A stretch of DNA of 64,000 nucleotides. It comes from Dongia rigui (lineage in GTDB: Bacteria > Pseudomonadota > Alphaproteobacteria > Dongiales > Dongiaceae). The notes under the pieces are model-generated. The model did not search any database. It saw only the letters and a list, made by a program, of their open reading frames with translations, and was not told where the DNA came from. The stretch lies in assembly GCF_034044635.1 (NCBI RefSeq), contig NZ_JAXCLX010000001.1:1798001-1862000 (forward strand), given 5' to 3'. The position numbers and the translations under genes were made by a program. Of the stretch, positions 34,688-45,439 are shown piece after piece (positions within the stretch are counted from its first letter, which is position 1; every line of letters starts with the position of its first letter).

Positions 34688-35439
34688 GCGTTGATGCGGT
34701 GTTGAACTGGCGCGTCGAGCGCCTCTGCCACCATGCCTGGCCGTCTCTCGATGAAGAGAGGCATGGCGATTGGGTATTCCGCTTTTCGAACGGCCTCAGC
34801 CGCCGCGGCAATTCGGCGAACCCGCTGGGACCGGAGGCCGATGACGTTTCCGCCATGCTGCAAGCGGCGGATGCGGCCTACCCGCGCCATGGATTGCCGG
34901 TGCTGGTGCGCGTGCCAGCATTGCTCGATGCCAGCGTCGAACGAGACCTCTCCGCGCGCGGCTTCGCCTCGGAAGGCGAGACGCTGACGCTTTATTGCGA
35001 TCTGCCGCCAGGGCATATGCGGCGCGACCCGGATGTCCTGATCGCCCCGGCGCCGACGGAAGATTGGCTGCAGCGGATCTGGGCCTTGAAAGACCTCAGT
35101 GCCAAGGACCGCGCGACCTATCGCGCCATCGTCGCCGCACTCGATGTTCCATCTGCCTTCATGGCACTCAATATCGGCGGCGCGCTGGTGGCGATGGGGT
35201 TCGTTGCGATCGACGATCGGCTGCTGTGCATCGAATCGCTCATCACCGATCCGGCGCATCGCGGGCAAGGCCATGCCAAGCGCCTGGTGGGCGCCATGCT
35301 CGCCTTCGGCATCACCCAGGGTGTCGAGGGTGCCTGTCTGCAGGTCGTCGCTGACAATGAACCCGCGATCCGCCTCTATCGCGGCATGGGATTTTCGCGC
35401 GAGCTCTATCGGTACCGGTATTGGCGATCTGCCCCGTGA
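34684..35439 (+). CDS. GNAT acetyltransferase coupled to the Nudix gene
   Basis: This 251-residue protein has a GNAT domain in its C-terminal half: [42 protein letters not shown] (acetyl-CoA loop RGQGHA) and [17 protein letters not shown]. The N-terminal half (about 1-120) is a second, degenerate GNAT-like region. The start is TTG at 34684, overlapping the Nudix stop by four bases; the protein opens with [20 protein letters not shown]. The acceptor is unknown. Confidence 0.82.
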   Translation: MSVDAVLNWRVERLCHHAWPSLDEERHGDWVFRFSNGLSRRGNSANPLGPEADDVSAMLQAADAAYPRHGLPVLVRVPALLDASVERDLSARGFASEGETLTLYCDLPPGHMRRDPDVLIAPAPTEDWLQRIWALKDLSAKDRATYRAIVAALDVPSAFMALNIGGALVAMGFVAIDDRLLCIESLITDPAHRGQGHAKRLVGAMLAFGITQGVEGACLQVVADNEPAIRLYRGMGFSRELYRYRYWRSAP

Positions 35440-35444
35440 TAACC

Positions 35445-35533
35445 GTCATCCCCCGCGAAGGCGTGGGATCCACGAGTTTCTTTCATCAGGAGCCAACAAA
35501 CTCGTGGATGGTCGGCCTTCGCCGACCATGACG
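35445..35533. repeat. family B mosaic palindromic repeat, copy 3 (variant)
   Basis: The outer ends GTCATCCCCCGCGAAGGCGT and GGCCTTCGCCGACCATGACG keep the GTCAT...ATGAC frame. The inner part carries CACGAGTTTC and CTCGTGGATGGTCGG, shared with the copy at 61122-61226 and not with copies 1 and 2. It lies between the acetyltransferase and the convergent hrpB. Confidence 0.85.
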
Positions 35534-35549
35534 ATCAAAGGCAGATTCG

Positions 35550-38036
35550 CTACCGCGGCCGTGGCTTCGCGCGGGCCGTCGGTTCGGCGATGAGCGGGTC
35601 GTCCGGCCAGTAATGTTTCGGATACTGGCCCTTGAGGTCGGATTTCACCGCCTTGTAGGCGCCCTTCCAGAAACTGGCGAGGTCCTGGGTCACCTGGACC
35701 GGGCGGCGCGCGGGTGAGAGAAGATGCAGCAGCACCGGTGCCCGCCCGCCGGCGATGCGCGGCGTTTCGGTGGCGCCGAACATTTCCTGAAGGCGCACGG
35801 CCAGCACCGGCTGTTCGGCCGTCTCGTAATCCAGCGGCACGCGCGAGCCGGAGGGAACGTCGAGATGCGTCGGCGCCAATTGCTCCAGCGCCTGGCGCTG
35901 CTGCCAGTCGAGGCTGTCGGTAAGGGCTGCATGCAGATCCAGCCGGTCGAGATGGGCGCGGCGCGACATGCCGGTAAGATGCGGCCCCAGCCAATCGGGC
36001 AGCGATGCCAGCAACGCATCGTCGGACCAATCGGGCCAATCCTTTTCCGGCAGCACGCGGCGCAGGAAGGCGACACGCGCGCGCAGCGTTCGCGCCGTGT
36101 TGCTCCAGGGCAGAACGTCGAGCCCCATCTGTCGGATGCCGTCCAGCGTCGCCGCGCGCAACAGATCCGGATCCGGCTTCTGCAGCGGTTTTTCTTCGAG
36201 CACCAAGGCAAGCAGCCGCCTTTCGCGTTTGGCCTCGACGAATTCCTCGCGCGCATTCCACGCGACCTGCTCGGCGCTCGTGATGAGGCTCGCGAAATCC
36301 ACTTCGATCTCGGCCAGCGAAATGGGCGCGGCAAGATAGATGCGGGCCGATTTCTGCCCGGCATCGAGCGTCGCCACGGCAAGATAGGATTCGCGTGACA
36401 GCGGATCATCGAGGGCCAGTTCAGCGCCGCGACCTGAAGCGAGGCGGTACTGCCCCTTGCCGCCACGCTGCTGCGCCAGGCGGTCAGGATAAGCAAGCGC
36501 CACGATGCTGCCGGCCTCGCTGCGGCTGCCATCGCGTTCGGCGGCGATGCCGAGTTGCCGGCGCCAATCCTTGGCCGCTTGCTGGATGCGGGCACGGGCG
36601 CCACGATCGCCGCCACCCGATTGCAGCAACTCCAGTCGTTCGCCAAGATCAGCACTGCGGCCGGGGCCGCCGATGATGTCACGCTCAGTGAGAATCGCCG
36701 CGATGTCGCAGGCCAAAGCGCCCAGCCCGCGCGATTTTGCGATCAGCAGCATATGTGCCAAACGTGGATGGAGGCCCAGTTCCGCCATGGCGCGACCATG
36801 CGCCGTGATGCGGTGCGACGGGTCAAGCGCCCCCAATTCGCGCAGCAGTTCACGCGCCTGCGCCAGGGCGGCGGCGGGCGGCGGGTCGAGCAAGGGCAAG
36901 TTCGACGGGTCGTCGATGCCCCAGGCGGCAAGCTCCAAGGCCAGCGGGGCAAGGTCGATCTCGATAATCTCGGGGGCTGGCTGCGGCGCGAGCGCTCGTT
37001 CGCTGTTGGCGCTCCACAGGCGATAGCACGTGCCCGGCCCCAAGCGACCGGCGCGACCCCGCCGCTGATCGGCATTGGCGAGTGATACTTTCGTGGTCGT
37101 CAGCCGCGTCATGCCGGTGGCCGGATCGAAGCGCGCGACACGGCGCTGCCCGCTGTCGATGACGATGCGGATGCCCTGGATGGTGAGCGAGCTTTCGGCG
37201 ATGCTGGTCGCCAGCACGATCTTGCGGCGGCCCTGCGGGTCCGGCTGGATCGCCCGGTCCTGGTCAGAGAGCGGCAGGTCGCCATGAAGCGGCAGCACGA
37301 TGGCATCCGCTAAGCCACCCAGTTCACGCTCGGTGCGGCGGATCTCGCCAAGACCCGGCAGGAAGGCCAGGACGTCGCCCTCGGCTTCGTCGGCGAGCGC
37401 GCGGCGGATGGCGGCGGCCATCTGCTTCTCGATCCAGGTGGCGCTGTCATCTCCTAAGTGATGCGTGGTCACCGGGAAGGCGCGGCCTTCGCTGGTGATG
37501 CGGCGCGCCGTCGGCATCAGAGCAGCGATCGCCGCACCATCAAGGGTCGCCGACATGACGACAAGGCGGAGATCCGGCCTGAGGCTCGCTTGCGCTTCGA
37601 GAGCGAAGGCCAAGGCAAGATCCGCTTCGACGCTGCGTTCGTGGAACTCGTCGAAGATGAGCGCCGCCACACCCTTGAGCTCCGGGTCGCCCTGCAGCTG
37701 CCGCAGGAAGAGACCGGTGGTGACACATTCGATCCGTGTCTTCGGGCCAATCTTCCGATCCAGCCGCACGCGGTAGCCGGCGGTTTCGCCGACCGCTTCA
37801 TCGAGATGTGCTGCCAGGCGATGTGCGGCACCGCGGGCGGCGAGGCGCCGCGGTTCGAGGAGGATGATCTTGCCGTCGCCGCGCCAGGAGGCATCGAGCA
37901 GGGCCAAGGGGACCTGCGTCGTCTTGCCGGCGCCGGGCGGGGCTTCCAGCACCAGATTGGGGCCGGCCTCGAGCGCCCGGCCGATCTCGGCCAGCACCTC
38001 GGCAATAGGCAAAAGGGGATCAAAACGCGCGATCAT
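35550..38036 (-). CDS. hrpB: ATP-dependent helicase HrpB
   Basis: This 828-residue DExH-box helicase carries motif I EAPPGAGKTTQVPLALL, motif II FDEFHERS (DEFH), motif III MSATLDG, motif V ATSIAESSLTIQG and motif VI QRRGRAGRLGPG. The C-terminal HrpB domain runs from about 650 to 820. The length is full. Members bind RNA or single-stranded DNA; the physiological role of HrpB is poorly defined. It reads away from the two-component operon with 160 bases between them. Confidence 0.94.
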   Translation of the reverse strand: MIARFDPLLPIAEVLAEIGRALEAGPNLVLEAPPGAGKTTQVPLALLDASWRGDGKIILLEPRRLAARGAAHRLAAHLDEAVGETAGYRVRLDRKIGPKTRIECVTTGLFLRQLQGDPELKGVAALIFDEFHERSVEADLALAFALEAQASLRPDLRLVVMSATLDGAAIAALMPTARRITSEGRAFPVTTHHLGDDSATWIEKQMAAAIRRALADEAEGDVLAFLPGLGEIRRTERELGGLADAIVLPLHGDLPLSDQDRAIQPDPQGRRKIVLATSIAESSLTIQGIRIVIDSGQRRVARFDPATGMTRLTTTKVSLANADQRRGRAGRLGPGTCYRLWSANSERALAPQPAPEIIEIDLAPLALELAAWGIDDPSNLPLLDPPPAAALAQARELLRELGALDPSHRITAHGRAMAELGLHPRLAHMLLIAKSRGLGALACDIAAILTERDIIGGPGRSADLGERLELLQSGGGDRGARARIQQAAKDWRRQLGIAAERDGSRSEAGSIVALAYPDRLAQQRGGKGQYRLASGRGAELALDDPLSRESYLAVATLDAGQKSARIYLAAPISLAEIEVDFASLITSAEQVAWNAREEFVEAKRERRLLALVLEEKPLQKPDPDLLRAATLDGIRQMGLDVLPWSNTARTLRARVAFLRRVLPEKDWPDWSDDALLASLPDWLGPHLTGMSRRAHLDRLDLHAALTDSLDWQQRQALEQLAPTHLDVPSGSRVPLDYETAEQPVLAVRLQEMFGATETPRIAGGRAPVLLHLLSPARRPVQVTQDLASFWKGAYKAVKSDLKGQYPKHYWPDDPLIAEPTARAKPRPR

Positions 38037-38078
38037 GCCCGCTCAATACCACCTAAATGCCTATTCTGACACGACAAA

Positions 38079-38132
38079 TGTCAACGCGCCGGTGACGCGG
38101 CAACATTCTGTCAACTTGTCAGGTTCCTGTCA
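38079..38132 (+). promoter_or_regulatory. TGTCA repeats, Pho-box-like, upstream of the two-component operon
   Basis: TGTCA occurs at 38079, 38109, 38117 and 38128. The last two form TTGTCAG-GTTC-CTGTCAG (38116-38133), two seven-base direct repeats with an 11-base period, the layout bound by OmpR/PhoB-type regulators. They lie 65-80 bases before the response-regulator start, so autoregulation is plausible. Confidence 0.5.
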
Positions 38133-38196
38133 GCGGAGGGAAATAGGGTGCAGTCGTTCCCCAGCCCCCGCGACGGATTCGAAGAGTACCAAAGCC

Positions 38197-38874
38197 ATGC
38201 GCCTGCTCCTGATCGAAGACAATGACCGCCTGTCGGAATTCCTGGAAAAGGGCCTCAGCGATGCGGGCTTTGCGGTCGACCGGGCCGGCACGTTTGCCGA
38301 GGCGGCGGCCGCTTTCGATGCCAGCCATTTCGATGCCGTGATCCTGGATCTCGGCCTCCCCGATGGCGACGGCCTGACCTTGCTCAAAGACCGCCGGTCG
38401 GGGGGCGACCGCACGCCGGTCTTGATCCTCACCGCCCGCGACGGCTTGTCCGACCGGGTGGGCGGACTCAACGCCGGTGCCGATGATTACCTCGCCAAGC
38501 CCTTCGCCATGGAGGAATTGGTGGCGCGCGTCAAAGCGCTGTTGCGCCGCCCGGGTGCTGCCCTGGGCGTGCAGCTGACGCTTGGCAACATCTGTCTCGA
38601 CACCGCCGGTCCCAGTTTCATGATCGATGGGCGTACCGCGACACTGACCCGCCGCGAATTGGCGCTGATGGAGATTCTTCTGCGCCGCCCCGGCAAGGTG
38701 ATCGCCCGCGGCGCCATCGAGGAGGGGCTCTACAGCTTCAGCGACGAGGTGGGCTCCAACGCTTTGGAAGTGCTGGTATCGCGCTTGCGCAAGAAGCTGG
38801 GCGGGCTGGGGGCGGACATCAACCTTCACACCGTGCGCGGCGTCGGCTACATGGTGATGGAACCCGCCAACTAG
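38197..38874 (+). CDS. OmpR-family response regulator
   Basis: This 225-residue regulator has a receiver domain with acidic pocket IEDND, phospho-acceptor Asp51 in VILDLGLPDGDG, Thr in LTARDG and Lys in AKPF. A C-terminal winged helix (about 125-222) includes LTRRELALMEILLRRPGKVIARGAIEE and VSRLRKKLGGLGADINLHTVRGVGYMV. It is closest in style to QseB/PmrA/TctD regulators. The start is ATG 38197. The kinase follows after 32 bases. The stimulus is unknown. Confidence 0.93.
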   Translation: MRLLLIEDNDRLSEFLEKGLSDAGFAVDRAGTFAEAAAAFDASHFDAVILDLGLPDGDGLTLLKDRRSGGDRTPVLILTARDGLSDRVGGLNAGADDYLAKPFAMEELVARVKALLRRPGAALGVQLTLGNICLDTAGPSFMIDGRTATLTRRELALMEILLRRPGKVIARGAIEEGLYSFSDEVGSNALEVLVSRLRKKLGGLGADINLHTVRGVGYMVMEPAN

Positions 38875-38906
38875 ATTCGCAAGCCCCAACGGCGCTAGTC
38901 TCGCGC

Positions 38907-40367
38907 ATGGCGAGGACCAGTTCATCATTGCAATCGCGACTCACCGTGCGCCTGCTCGGTGTGTTCATCTTTGCCTTCCTCCTCACCGGTCTTGCCACCT
39001 TCCTGCTGTCGCGCACCGACGATACCGAGCTGCCGACCGACAGCCTGCTGGGCTACATCGATTTCATCACGCCCAAGATCGTGCTGCGGCCGAACGGCGA
39101 ATTCACCGTCGCTGACCTGACGCTTTACGATGAGAAGGCCTATATTCTGCGCCGGCCCGACGGCAGCGAGATTGAGCGTGGCGGCAACAAGGATACGCTG
39201 GCGGCCATCGAAACGCTGTCGGCGGCCCGCAGCGTCACGACGATGCCCACCGGCAGCTACACCCTGACCTGGCTCATCGACAAGAAGACCGAGGACAACA
39301 TCTATCTGATCTCGGTCCCGCTCGTCGTCCAGGGCCGGCCCCTGATCCTGGAATTTGCCGACATCGACACGCCAACCGATTCCGGCCTTTATGCCTTGGC
39401 CTATGAATGGCTGGGTGAATTCGTGCCCGTCGGCGTACCGCTGCTCCTCGTGCTGGTTGTGGCGCTGACGCTGTCGCTGCGCTCGGCCCTGCGGCCGCTT
39501 GAGCATCTGCGGCGGCTTGCCGCCCGCATCGGCCCGCAGCAGACGGGCTTGCGCCTGCCGACGGATGACCTGCCTTCGGAACTGCAATCGCCGGTGCTCG
39601 CCATCAACCGCGCGCTCGACCGCCTCGATCATGGCTTCCAGGCGCAGCGCGACTTCCTGGCTGATGCAGCGCATGAATTGCGCACGCCGCTTGCCATTCT
39701 TTCTGCGCATCTTGATACCCTGCCACGCAGCCAGGGCAGCGATGGCCAGGGAACAGATGCGCTTAAGAGCGATGTCGAGCGCATGACGCGGCTGGTCAAC
39801 CAGCTGCTGCTGGTGGCACAACTCGAATCACTGACCATCGATGCCAGCGAAACGGCCGATCTCTCGGATATCGCCATCGACCTTGCGGCCCTCTTCGCGC
39901 CGCTTGCCATCCGGCGCCAGCGCAGCGTGGGGGTGAGCGGTGCCGAGCAGCCGGTCATCGTGCGCGGCAATCGCGACGCCATCCATCAGGCGCTCCGCAA
40001 CCTGGTCGAGAACGCCCTGCGCTTTACGCCGCCCGGCACCGAGGTGGAGATCACCGTCGACCAGGATGGCGGCGTCTCGGTCAGCGATCACGGCCCCGGC
40101 GTGCCGGCAGATGAGCGTGAAGTCCTCTTTCGCCGCTTCTGGCAAGGGAAGCGCCGGCGCCCGCGCGACAGCCAGGGGCGCGACAGCAGCAGCAGCGGTG
40201 GCGCCGGGCTTGGCCTTGCCATCGCCCAGCGCCTTGCTGAAACCCATGGCGGGTCGCTGCGCATCGGCGACAATCCGGGCGGCGGTGCCCGCTTTACCCT
40301 GATGCTGAGGAAGGTCAGCGGCAAACCGACGCCTTTGTCGCTGGCCGCGCCGATGCCCCTCGGATAG
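38907..40367 (+). CDS. sensor histidine kinase
   Basis: This 486-residue inner-membrane kinase has a first helix at about 13-33 and a periplasmic sensor region of some 145 residues. A second helix ([19 protein letters not shown]) leads to a HAMP linker. The H-box is [11 protein letters not shown] (His256) and the N-box is [13 protein letters not shown], followed by [17 protein letters not shown] and [16 protein letters not shown]. The insert [18 protein letters not shown] between the F- and G2-boxes lengthens the ATP lid. It is paired with the regulator just upstream. The ligand is unknown. Confidence 0.92.
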   Translation: MARTSSSLQSRLTVRLLGVFIFAFLLTGLATFLLSRTDDTELPTDSLLGYIDFITPKIVLRPNGEFTVADLTLYDEKAYILRRPDGSEIERGGNKDTLAAIETLSAARSVTTMPTGSYTLTWLIDKKTEDNIYLISVPLVVQGRPLILEFADIDTPTDSGLYALAYEWLGEFVPVGVPLLLVLVVALTLSLRSALRPLEHLRRLAARIGPQQTGLRLPTDDLPSELQSPVLAINRALDRLDHGFQAQRDFLADAAHELRTPLAILSAHLDTLPRSQGSDGQGTDALKSDVERMTRLVNQLLLVAQLESLTIDASETADLSDIAIDLAALFAPLAIRRQRSVGVSGAEQPVIVRGNRDAIHQALRNLVENALRFTPPGTEVEITVDQDGGVSVSDHGPGVPADEREVLFRRFWQGKRRRPRDSQGRDSSSSGGAGLGLAIAQRLAETHGGSLRIGDNPGGGARFTLMLRKVSGKPTPLSLAAPMPLG

Positions 40368-40413
40368 ACCGCCGATCCTTGACAGCCCCCTAAATCCCCC
40401 TAAAGTCCGCCCG

Positions 40414-40437
40414 TTCCGGGCCATTTCTTGGCCGGAA
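40414..40437 (+). promoter_or_regulatory. hairpin upstream of thrS
   Basis: TTCCGGGCCA (40414-40423) can pair with TGGCCGGAA (40429-40437), with one bulged base and a five-base loop. It ends 30 bases before the thrS ATG. No T-tract follows, so it looks like a leader structure more than a terminator. In Escherichia coli thrS is regulated through leader structures bound by the enzyme; similarity here is unproven. Confidence 0.3.
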
Positions 40438-40467
40438 TCCACCCAAATCAACGGTTTCAAGGGTATC

Positions 40468-42393
40468 ATGCTGACGATCACGTTGCCGGATGGCGCCAAG
40501 CGCGAGTTTCCGGGCCCGGTTTCGGGCGCCGAACTTGCCGCTTCCATCGGCGCCGGCCTTGCCAAGGCCGCTCTCGCCATCAAATTCGACGGCAAGGTCC
40601 GCGACCTTGCAACCGTCATCACCAGCGATGCGAAGGTCGAGATCGTCACCCGAACGCATCCCGATGCCCTGGATCTCATCCGTCACGATGCCGCCCATGT
40701 CATGGCTGAAGCCGTGCAGGAGCTTTTCCCAGGCACCCAGATCACCTTCGGCCCGGCCACCGAGACCGGTTATTACTACGACTTCCACCGCGCCGAGCCG
40801 TTCACGCCGGAGGACTTCGCGGCGATCGAGCAGCGCATGAAGGACATCGTCGACCGCGACGAGAAGATCACGCGCGAAGTCGTCTCACGCGACGAAGCGG
40901 TGAAGCGCTTCAAGGCGCTGGGCGAGACCTTCAAGGCGGAATGGGTTAACGAGATTCCGGCCGATGAGGACATCTCGCTTTATCACCAGGGCAAGTGGTT
41001 CGATCTCTGTACCGGCCCGCATCTCCCCTCTACGGGCAAGCTCGGCAAGGCATTCAAGTTGATGAAGGTCGCCGGCGCCTATTGGCGCGGTGATGCCAAC
41101 AACCCGCAGCTGCAACGCGTCTATGGCACCGCCTGGGCCGATGAGAAGCAGCTCAAGGATTATCTGACGCAGCTCGAGGAAGCCGAGAAGCGCGACCATC
41201 GGCGCTTAGGGCGCGAGATGAACCTGTTCCACCAGCAGGAAGAAGCGGTGGGATCGGTCTTCTGGCACCCAAAGGGCTGGCGGCTCTATCGCAAGCTCGA
41301 GAGCTATATCCGCCGCCGTCTTGAAATCAACGGCTACCAGGAAGTGAAAACCCCGCAGATCCTCGACCGCTCCTTCTGGGAAAAATCGGGGCATTGGGAG
41401 AAGTTCCGCGAGGCGATGTTCGTCATCCCCGATGATGAACACAAGGACAAGCAGCTGGCCTTGAAGCCGATGAACTGCCCGGGCCATGTGCAGATTTTCC
41501 GCCAGGGCCTCAAGAGCTATCGCGACCTGCCGATCCGCCTCGCCGAGTTCGGCGCCTGCCATCGCAACGAACCGTCGGGTGCGCTGCATGGGATCATGCG
41601 CGTGCGCGCCTTCACGCAGGACGACGCCCATATCTTCTGCACCGAGGATCAGATCGTCGACGAGACCAAGGCCTTCTGCGACTTTCTGCTGTCGGTCTAT
41701 AAGGATTTCGGCTTCGACGACGTGCGCGTCAAATTCTCCGACCGGCCGGAAAAACGCGCCGGTGCCGACGCCATCTGGGACAAGGCCGAAGATGCGCTGA
41801 AGACGGCGACGACCGCCGCCGGCCTCGAATTCACCCTCAACCCCGGCGAAGGCGCCTTCTATGGGCCGAAGCTGGAATTCGTCCTCCGGGACACGATCGG
41901 CCGCGATTGGCAATGCGGGACGCTGCAGGCCGATTTCGTGCTGCCGGAGCGCCTCGATGCCGCTTATGTCGGCGAGGATGGGCAGAAGCACCGCCCCGTC
42001 ATGCTGCACCGCGCCATCTTCGGGTCGCTGGAGCGTTTCGTCGGCATCCTCATTGAGCATCATGCCGGCAAGTTCCCGCTCTGGCTGGCACCCACCCAAG
42101 TGGTGGTATGTCCGATCGTCTCGGACAGCGAACCCTATGCCAAGGAAGTTGTGCGCCAGCTGACCGCGGCCGGTCTGGTGGTGGAAACGGATTTCCGCAA
42201 CGAGAAGATCAATTACAAGGTCCGCGAACATTCGCTCGCCAAGACGCCCGTGATCATCGCGGTCGGCAAGCGCGACGAAGAGGCTGGGACCGTGGCGATT
42301 CGCCGCTTAGGGGAAGAAGGACAGAAAACCTTCCCCCTGGCCGAGGCGGTTGCCGCCCTGAAACAAGAGGCAAAGTCGCCGCTTGACCGGTAA
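40468..42393 (+). CDS. thrS: threonine-tRNA ligase
   Basis: This 641-residue class II synthetase charges tRNA-Thr. It has an N-terminal TGS domain (1-60) and an editing domain with [10 protein letters not shown] and the cysteine in [15 protein letters not shown]. The catalytic core shows [10 protein letters not shown] (zinc cysteine), motif 2 [21 protein letters not shown] and motif 3 [21 protein letters not shown]. An anticodon-binding domain ends the protein. Length is standard. The infC gene follows, an arrangement conserved in many bacteria. Confidence 0.97.
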   Translation: MLTITLPDGAKREFPGPVSGAELAASIGAGLAKAALAIKFDGKVRDLATVITSDAKVEIVTRTHPDALDLIRHDAAHVMAEAVQELFPGTQITFGPATETGYYYDFHRAEPFTPEDFAAIEQRMKDIVDRDEKITREVVSRDEAVKRFKALGETFKAEWVNEIPADEDISLYHQGKWFDLCTGPHLPSTGKLGKAFKLMKVAGAYWRGDANNPQLQRVYGTAWADEKQLKDYLTQLEEAEKRDHRRLGREMNLFHQQEEAVGSVFWHPKGWRLYRKLESYIRRRLEINGYQEVKTPQILDRSFWEKSGHWEKFREAMFVIPDDEHKDKQLALKPMNCPGHVQIFRQGLKSYRDLPIRLAEFGACHRNEPSGALHGIMRVRAFTQDDAHIFCTEDQIVDETKAFCDFLLSVYKDFGFDDVRVKFSDRPEKRAGADAIWDKAEDALKTATTAAGLEFTLNPGEGAFYGPKLEFVLRDTIGRDWQCGTLQADFVLPERLDAAYVGEDGQKHRPVMLHRAIFGSLERFVGILIEHHAGKFPLWLAPTQVVVCPIVSDSEPYAKEVVRQLTAAGLVVETDFRNEKINYKVREHSLAKTPVIIAVGKRDEEAGTVAIRRLGEEGQKTFPLAEAVAALKQEAKSPLDR

Positions 42394-42458
42394 TCGGCAG
42401 GAAGGTGCCCAGCGCATCTTGCCGAAATGAAGATTCTATTGGCATAATCACCTGCATA

Positions 42459-42506
42459 CACCCGTCGATGGGAACATCGACGGGTGCGTTGCCTTTAAAG
42501 GGCAAC
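42459..42506 (+). promoter_or_regulatory. two hairpins in the infC leader
   Basis: CACCCGTCGATG-GGAA-CATCGACGGGTG (42459-42486) is a perfect 12-base-pair stem with a GNRA-type GGAA loop. GTTGCC-TTTAAAG-GGCAAC (42488-42506) follows one base later. No U-run follows either, so these look like mRNA leader structure for infC, ending 38 bases before its start. Confidence 0.65.
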
Positions 42507-42544
42507 CTCAAGCCAATACTGGCAAACCACGACAGGAGAAGACC

Positions 42545-43087
42545 ATAGCTAGGTTCCCGTCCCAAGAAGCTGCGCCCACCCAGGACAAGGGCCCCCGCGT
42601 CAATCATCAGATCAACGTGCGCGAGGTGCGCCTGGTGAAGGAAGACGGCGAGATGCTCGGCGTCGTTTCCACCCGCGAAGCACTGACCATGGCGGCCGAT
42701 GCCGGCCTCGATTTGGTCGAGATTTCGCCCACGGCCGTGCCCCCGGTCTGCAAGATTCTCGATTACGGCAAGTTCAAATACGAAGCGCAGAAGCGCAAGA
42801 ACGAAGCCAAGAAGAAGCAGAAGGTCATCGAGGTCAAAGAGATCAAGATGCGCCCCGGCATCGAAGAACATGATTACGAAGTGAAGATGCGCGCGATCAA
42901 AAGCTTCCTTGGCGAAGGCGACAAGGTGAAGGTCACCATGCGCTTCCGTGGCCGCGAGATGATGCACCAGGAACTCGGCATGAAAGTTCTGGATAAGGTG
43001 CGCGTCGAGCTTGAAGACCTGATCAAGGTGGAATCCCATCCCAGGCTGGAAGGCCGCCAGATGATCATGACCATCGCGCCGAAATAA
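42545..43087 (+). CDS. infC: translation initiation factor IF-3 with ATA start codon
   Basis: This 180-residue factor binds the 30S subunit and checks start codons. It shows [45 protein letters not shown] and the C-domain from about 90 ([26 protein letters not shown]). The frame is continuous back to ATA 42545, with AGGAG six bases upstream; the GTG at 42617 would cut off conserved N-terminal residues. IF-3 discriminates against non-standard starts, so AUA would give feedback control, as AUU does in Escherichia coli. rpmI and rplT, which often follow, are absent here. Confidence 0.92.
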   Translation: MARFPSQEAAPTQDKGPRVNHQINVREVRLVKEDGEMLGVVSTREALTMAADAGLDLVEISPTAVPPVCKILDYGKFKYEAQKRKNEAKKKQKVIEVKEIKMRPGIEEHDYEVKMRAIKSFLGEGDKVKVTMRFRGREMMHQELGMKVLDKVRVELEDLIKVESHPRLEGRQMIMTIAPK

Positions 43088-43112
43088 CCGGCAGCAGGTC
43101 AGGAGCAAGGCA

Positions 43113-43149
43113 CAGCGCGTCCGCTTCCCAGCGGGCGCGCTGTTTCATT
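43113..43149 (+). terminator. probable terminator of infC
   Basis: CAGCGCGTCCGC (43113-43124) pairs with GCGGGCGCGCTG (43131-43142), with one G-U pair and a six-base loop, followed by TTTCATTTT. It lies 26 bases after the infC stop. Confidence 0.7.
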
Positions 43150-43209
43150 TTCGGGTATCCCGATGACGGCATGGCGTGACGGCAACGACATGAAGGGAAT
43201 GAGACGGCC

Positions 43210-44953
<1,744 letters not shown>

Positions 44954-44972
44954 CGGTCGACGATGACTGCCA

Positions 44973-45010
44973 CAAAAAAGCCGGTCGCAGATTGCGACCG
45001 GTTTTTTTTA
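44973..45010. terminator. bidirectional intrinsic terminator
   Basis: CCGGTCGCA-GAT-TGCGACCGG (44981-45001) is flanked by AAAAAA on the left and TTTTTTTT on the right, so it can end both the aldo/keto reductase (+) and DUF1127 (-) transcripts. The DUF1127 stop codon lies within the T/A tract. Confidence 0.92.
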
Positions 45011-45253
45011 AGAGTGGGCGACCTTGGCGAAACGCGGCTGGCCGGCGACACCGGCGGCCGGGCGCACGAGGGCGGCTGCTTCGCGCGCGACCGAGGGGAT
45101 GTCGCTGCGGTTGAGACCCATATCCTCGAGCTCGCGGTCGGTATAGGTCGCCAATTCACGGCGCACTTCGCCGTAGCGCTGCCAGCGGCGGAAAGCGAGA
45201 TCAAGCGTAGACAGAAGCTGCATGTGACTGATCCTTGAAACTGGGTTTTTCAT
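45008..45253 (-). CDS. DUF1127 small protein
   Basis: This 81-residue protein has an arginine-rich DUF1127 core: STLDLAFRRWQRYGEVRRELATYTDRELEDMGLNRSDIPSVARE. The RELxDxGLxRxDI phrase is diagnostic. Such small proteins in alphaproteobacteria are linked to stress responses, phosphate and RNA turnover. The ATG at 45253 has GGGAGG eight bases upstream. A strong promoter and a short leader precede it. The C-terminal 25 residues (VRPAAGVAGQPRFAKVAHS) extend beyond the core. Confidence 0.9.
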   Translation of the reverse strand: MKNPVSRISHMQLLSTLDLAFRRWQRYGEVRRELATYTDRELEDMGLNRSDIPSVAREAAALVRPAAGVAGQPRFAKVAHS

Positions 45254-45279
45254 TCAGCAGCCTCCCAGAACCTGGGAAG

Positions 45280-45308
45280 AATATAGTCAGACAATTGCCG
45301 CAGTGCAA
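45280..45308 (-). promoter_or_regulatory. sigma-70-type promoter of the DUF1127 gene
   Basis: On the minus strand TTGCAC (45308-45303) and TATATT (45285-45280) are 17 bases apart. The expected transcript start, near 45273, falls in the palindrome TCCCAG-GTT-CTGGGA (45263-45277), which also holds part of the ribosome-binding site. An operator role is possible. Confidence 0.65.
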
Positions 45309-45439
45309 TATGAATCTGCGTTGCTGACGTTTCTGCCGTGGACACAGGCAGCTAAATATATGAATTCATGTAAATAAATAGTTAAGGAATATGCCGCGTT
45401 GCAGCAAATCTGCAAGTTAACTGAATATGAGTTAACTTG

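Noticed and set aside
42459-42486. Hairpin considered as a thrS terminator
   Set aside because: It is very stable but followed by CGTTGCC, not a T-run, and infC follows in the same direction.
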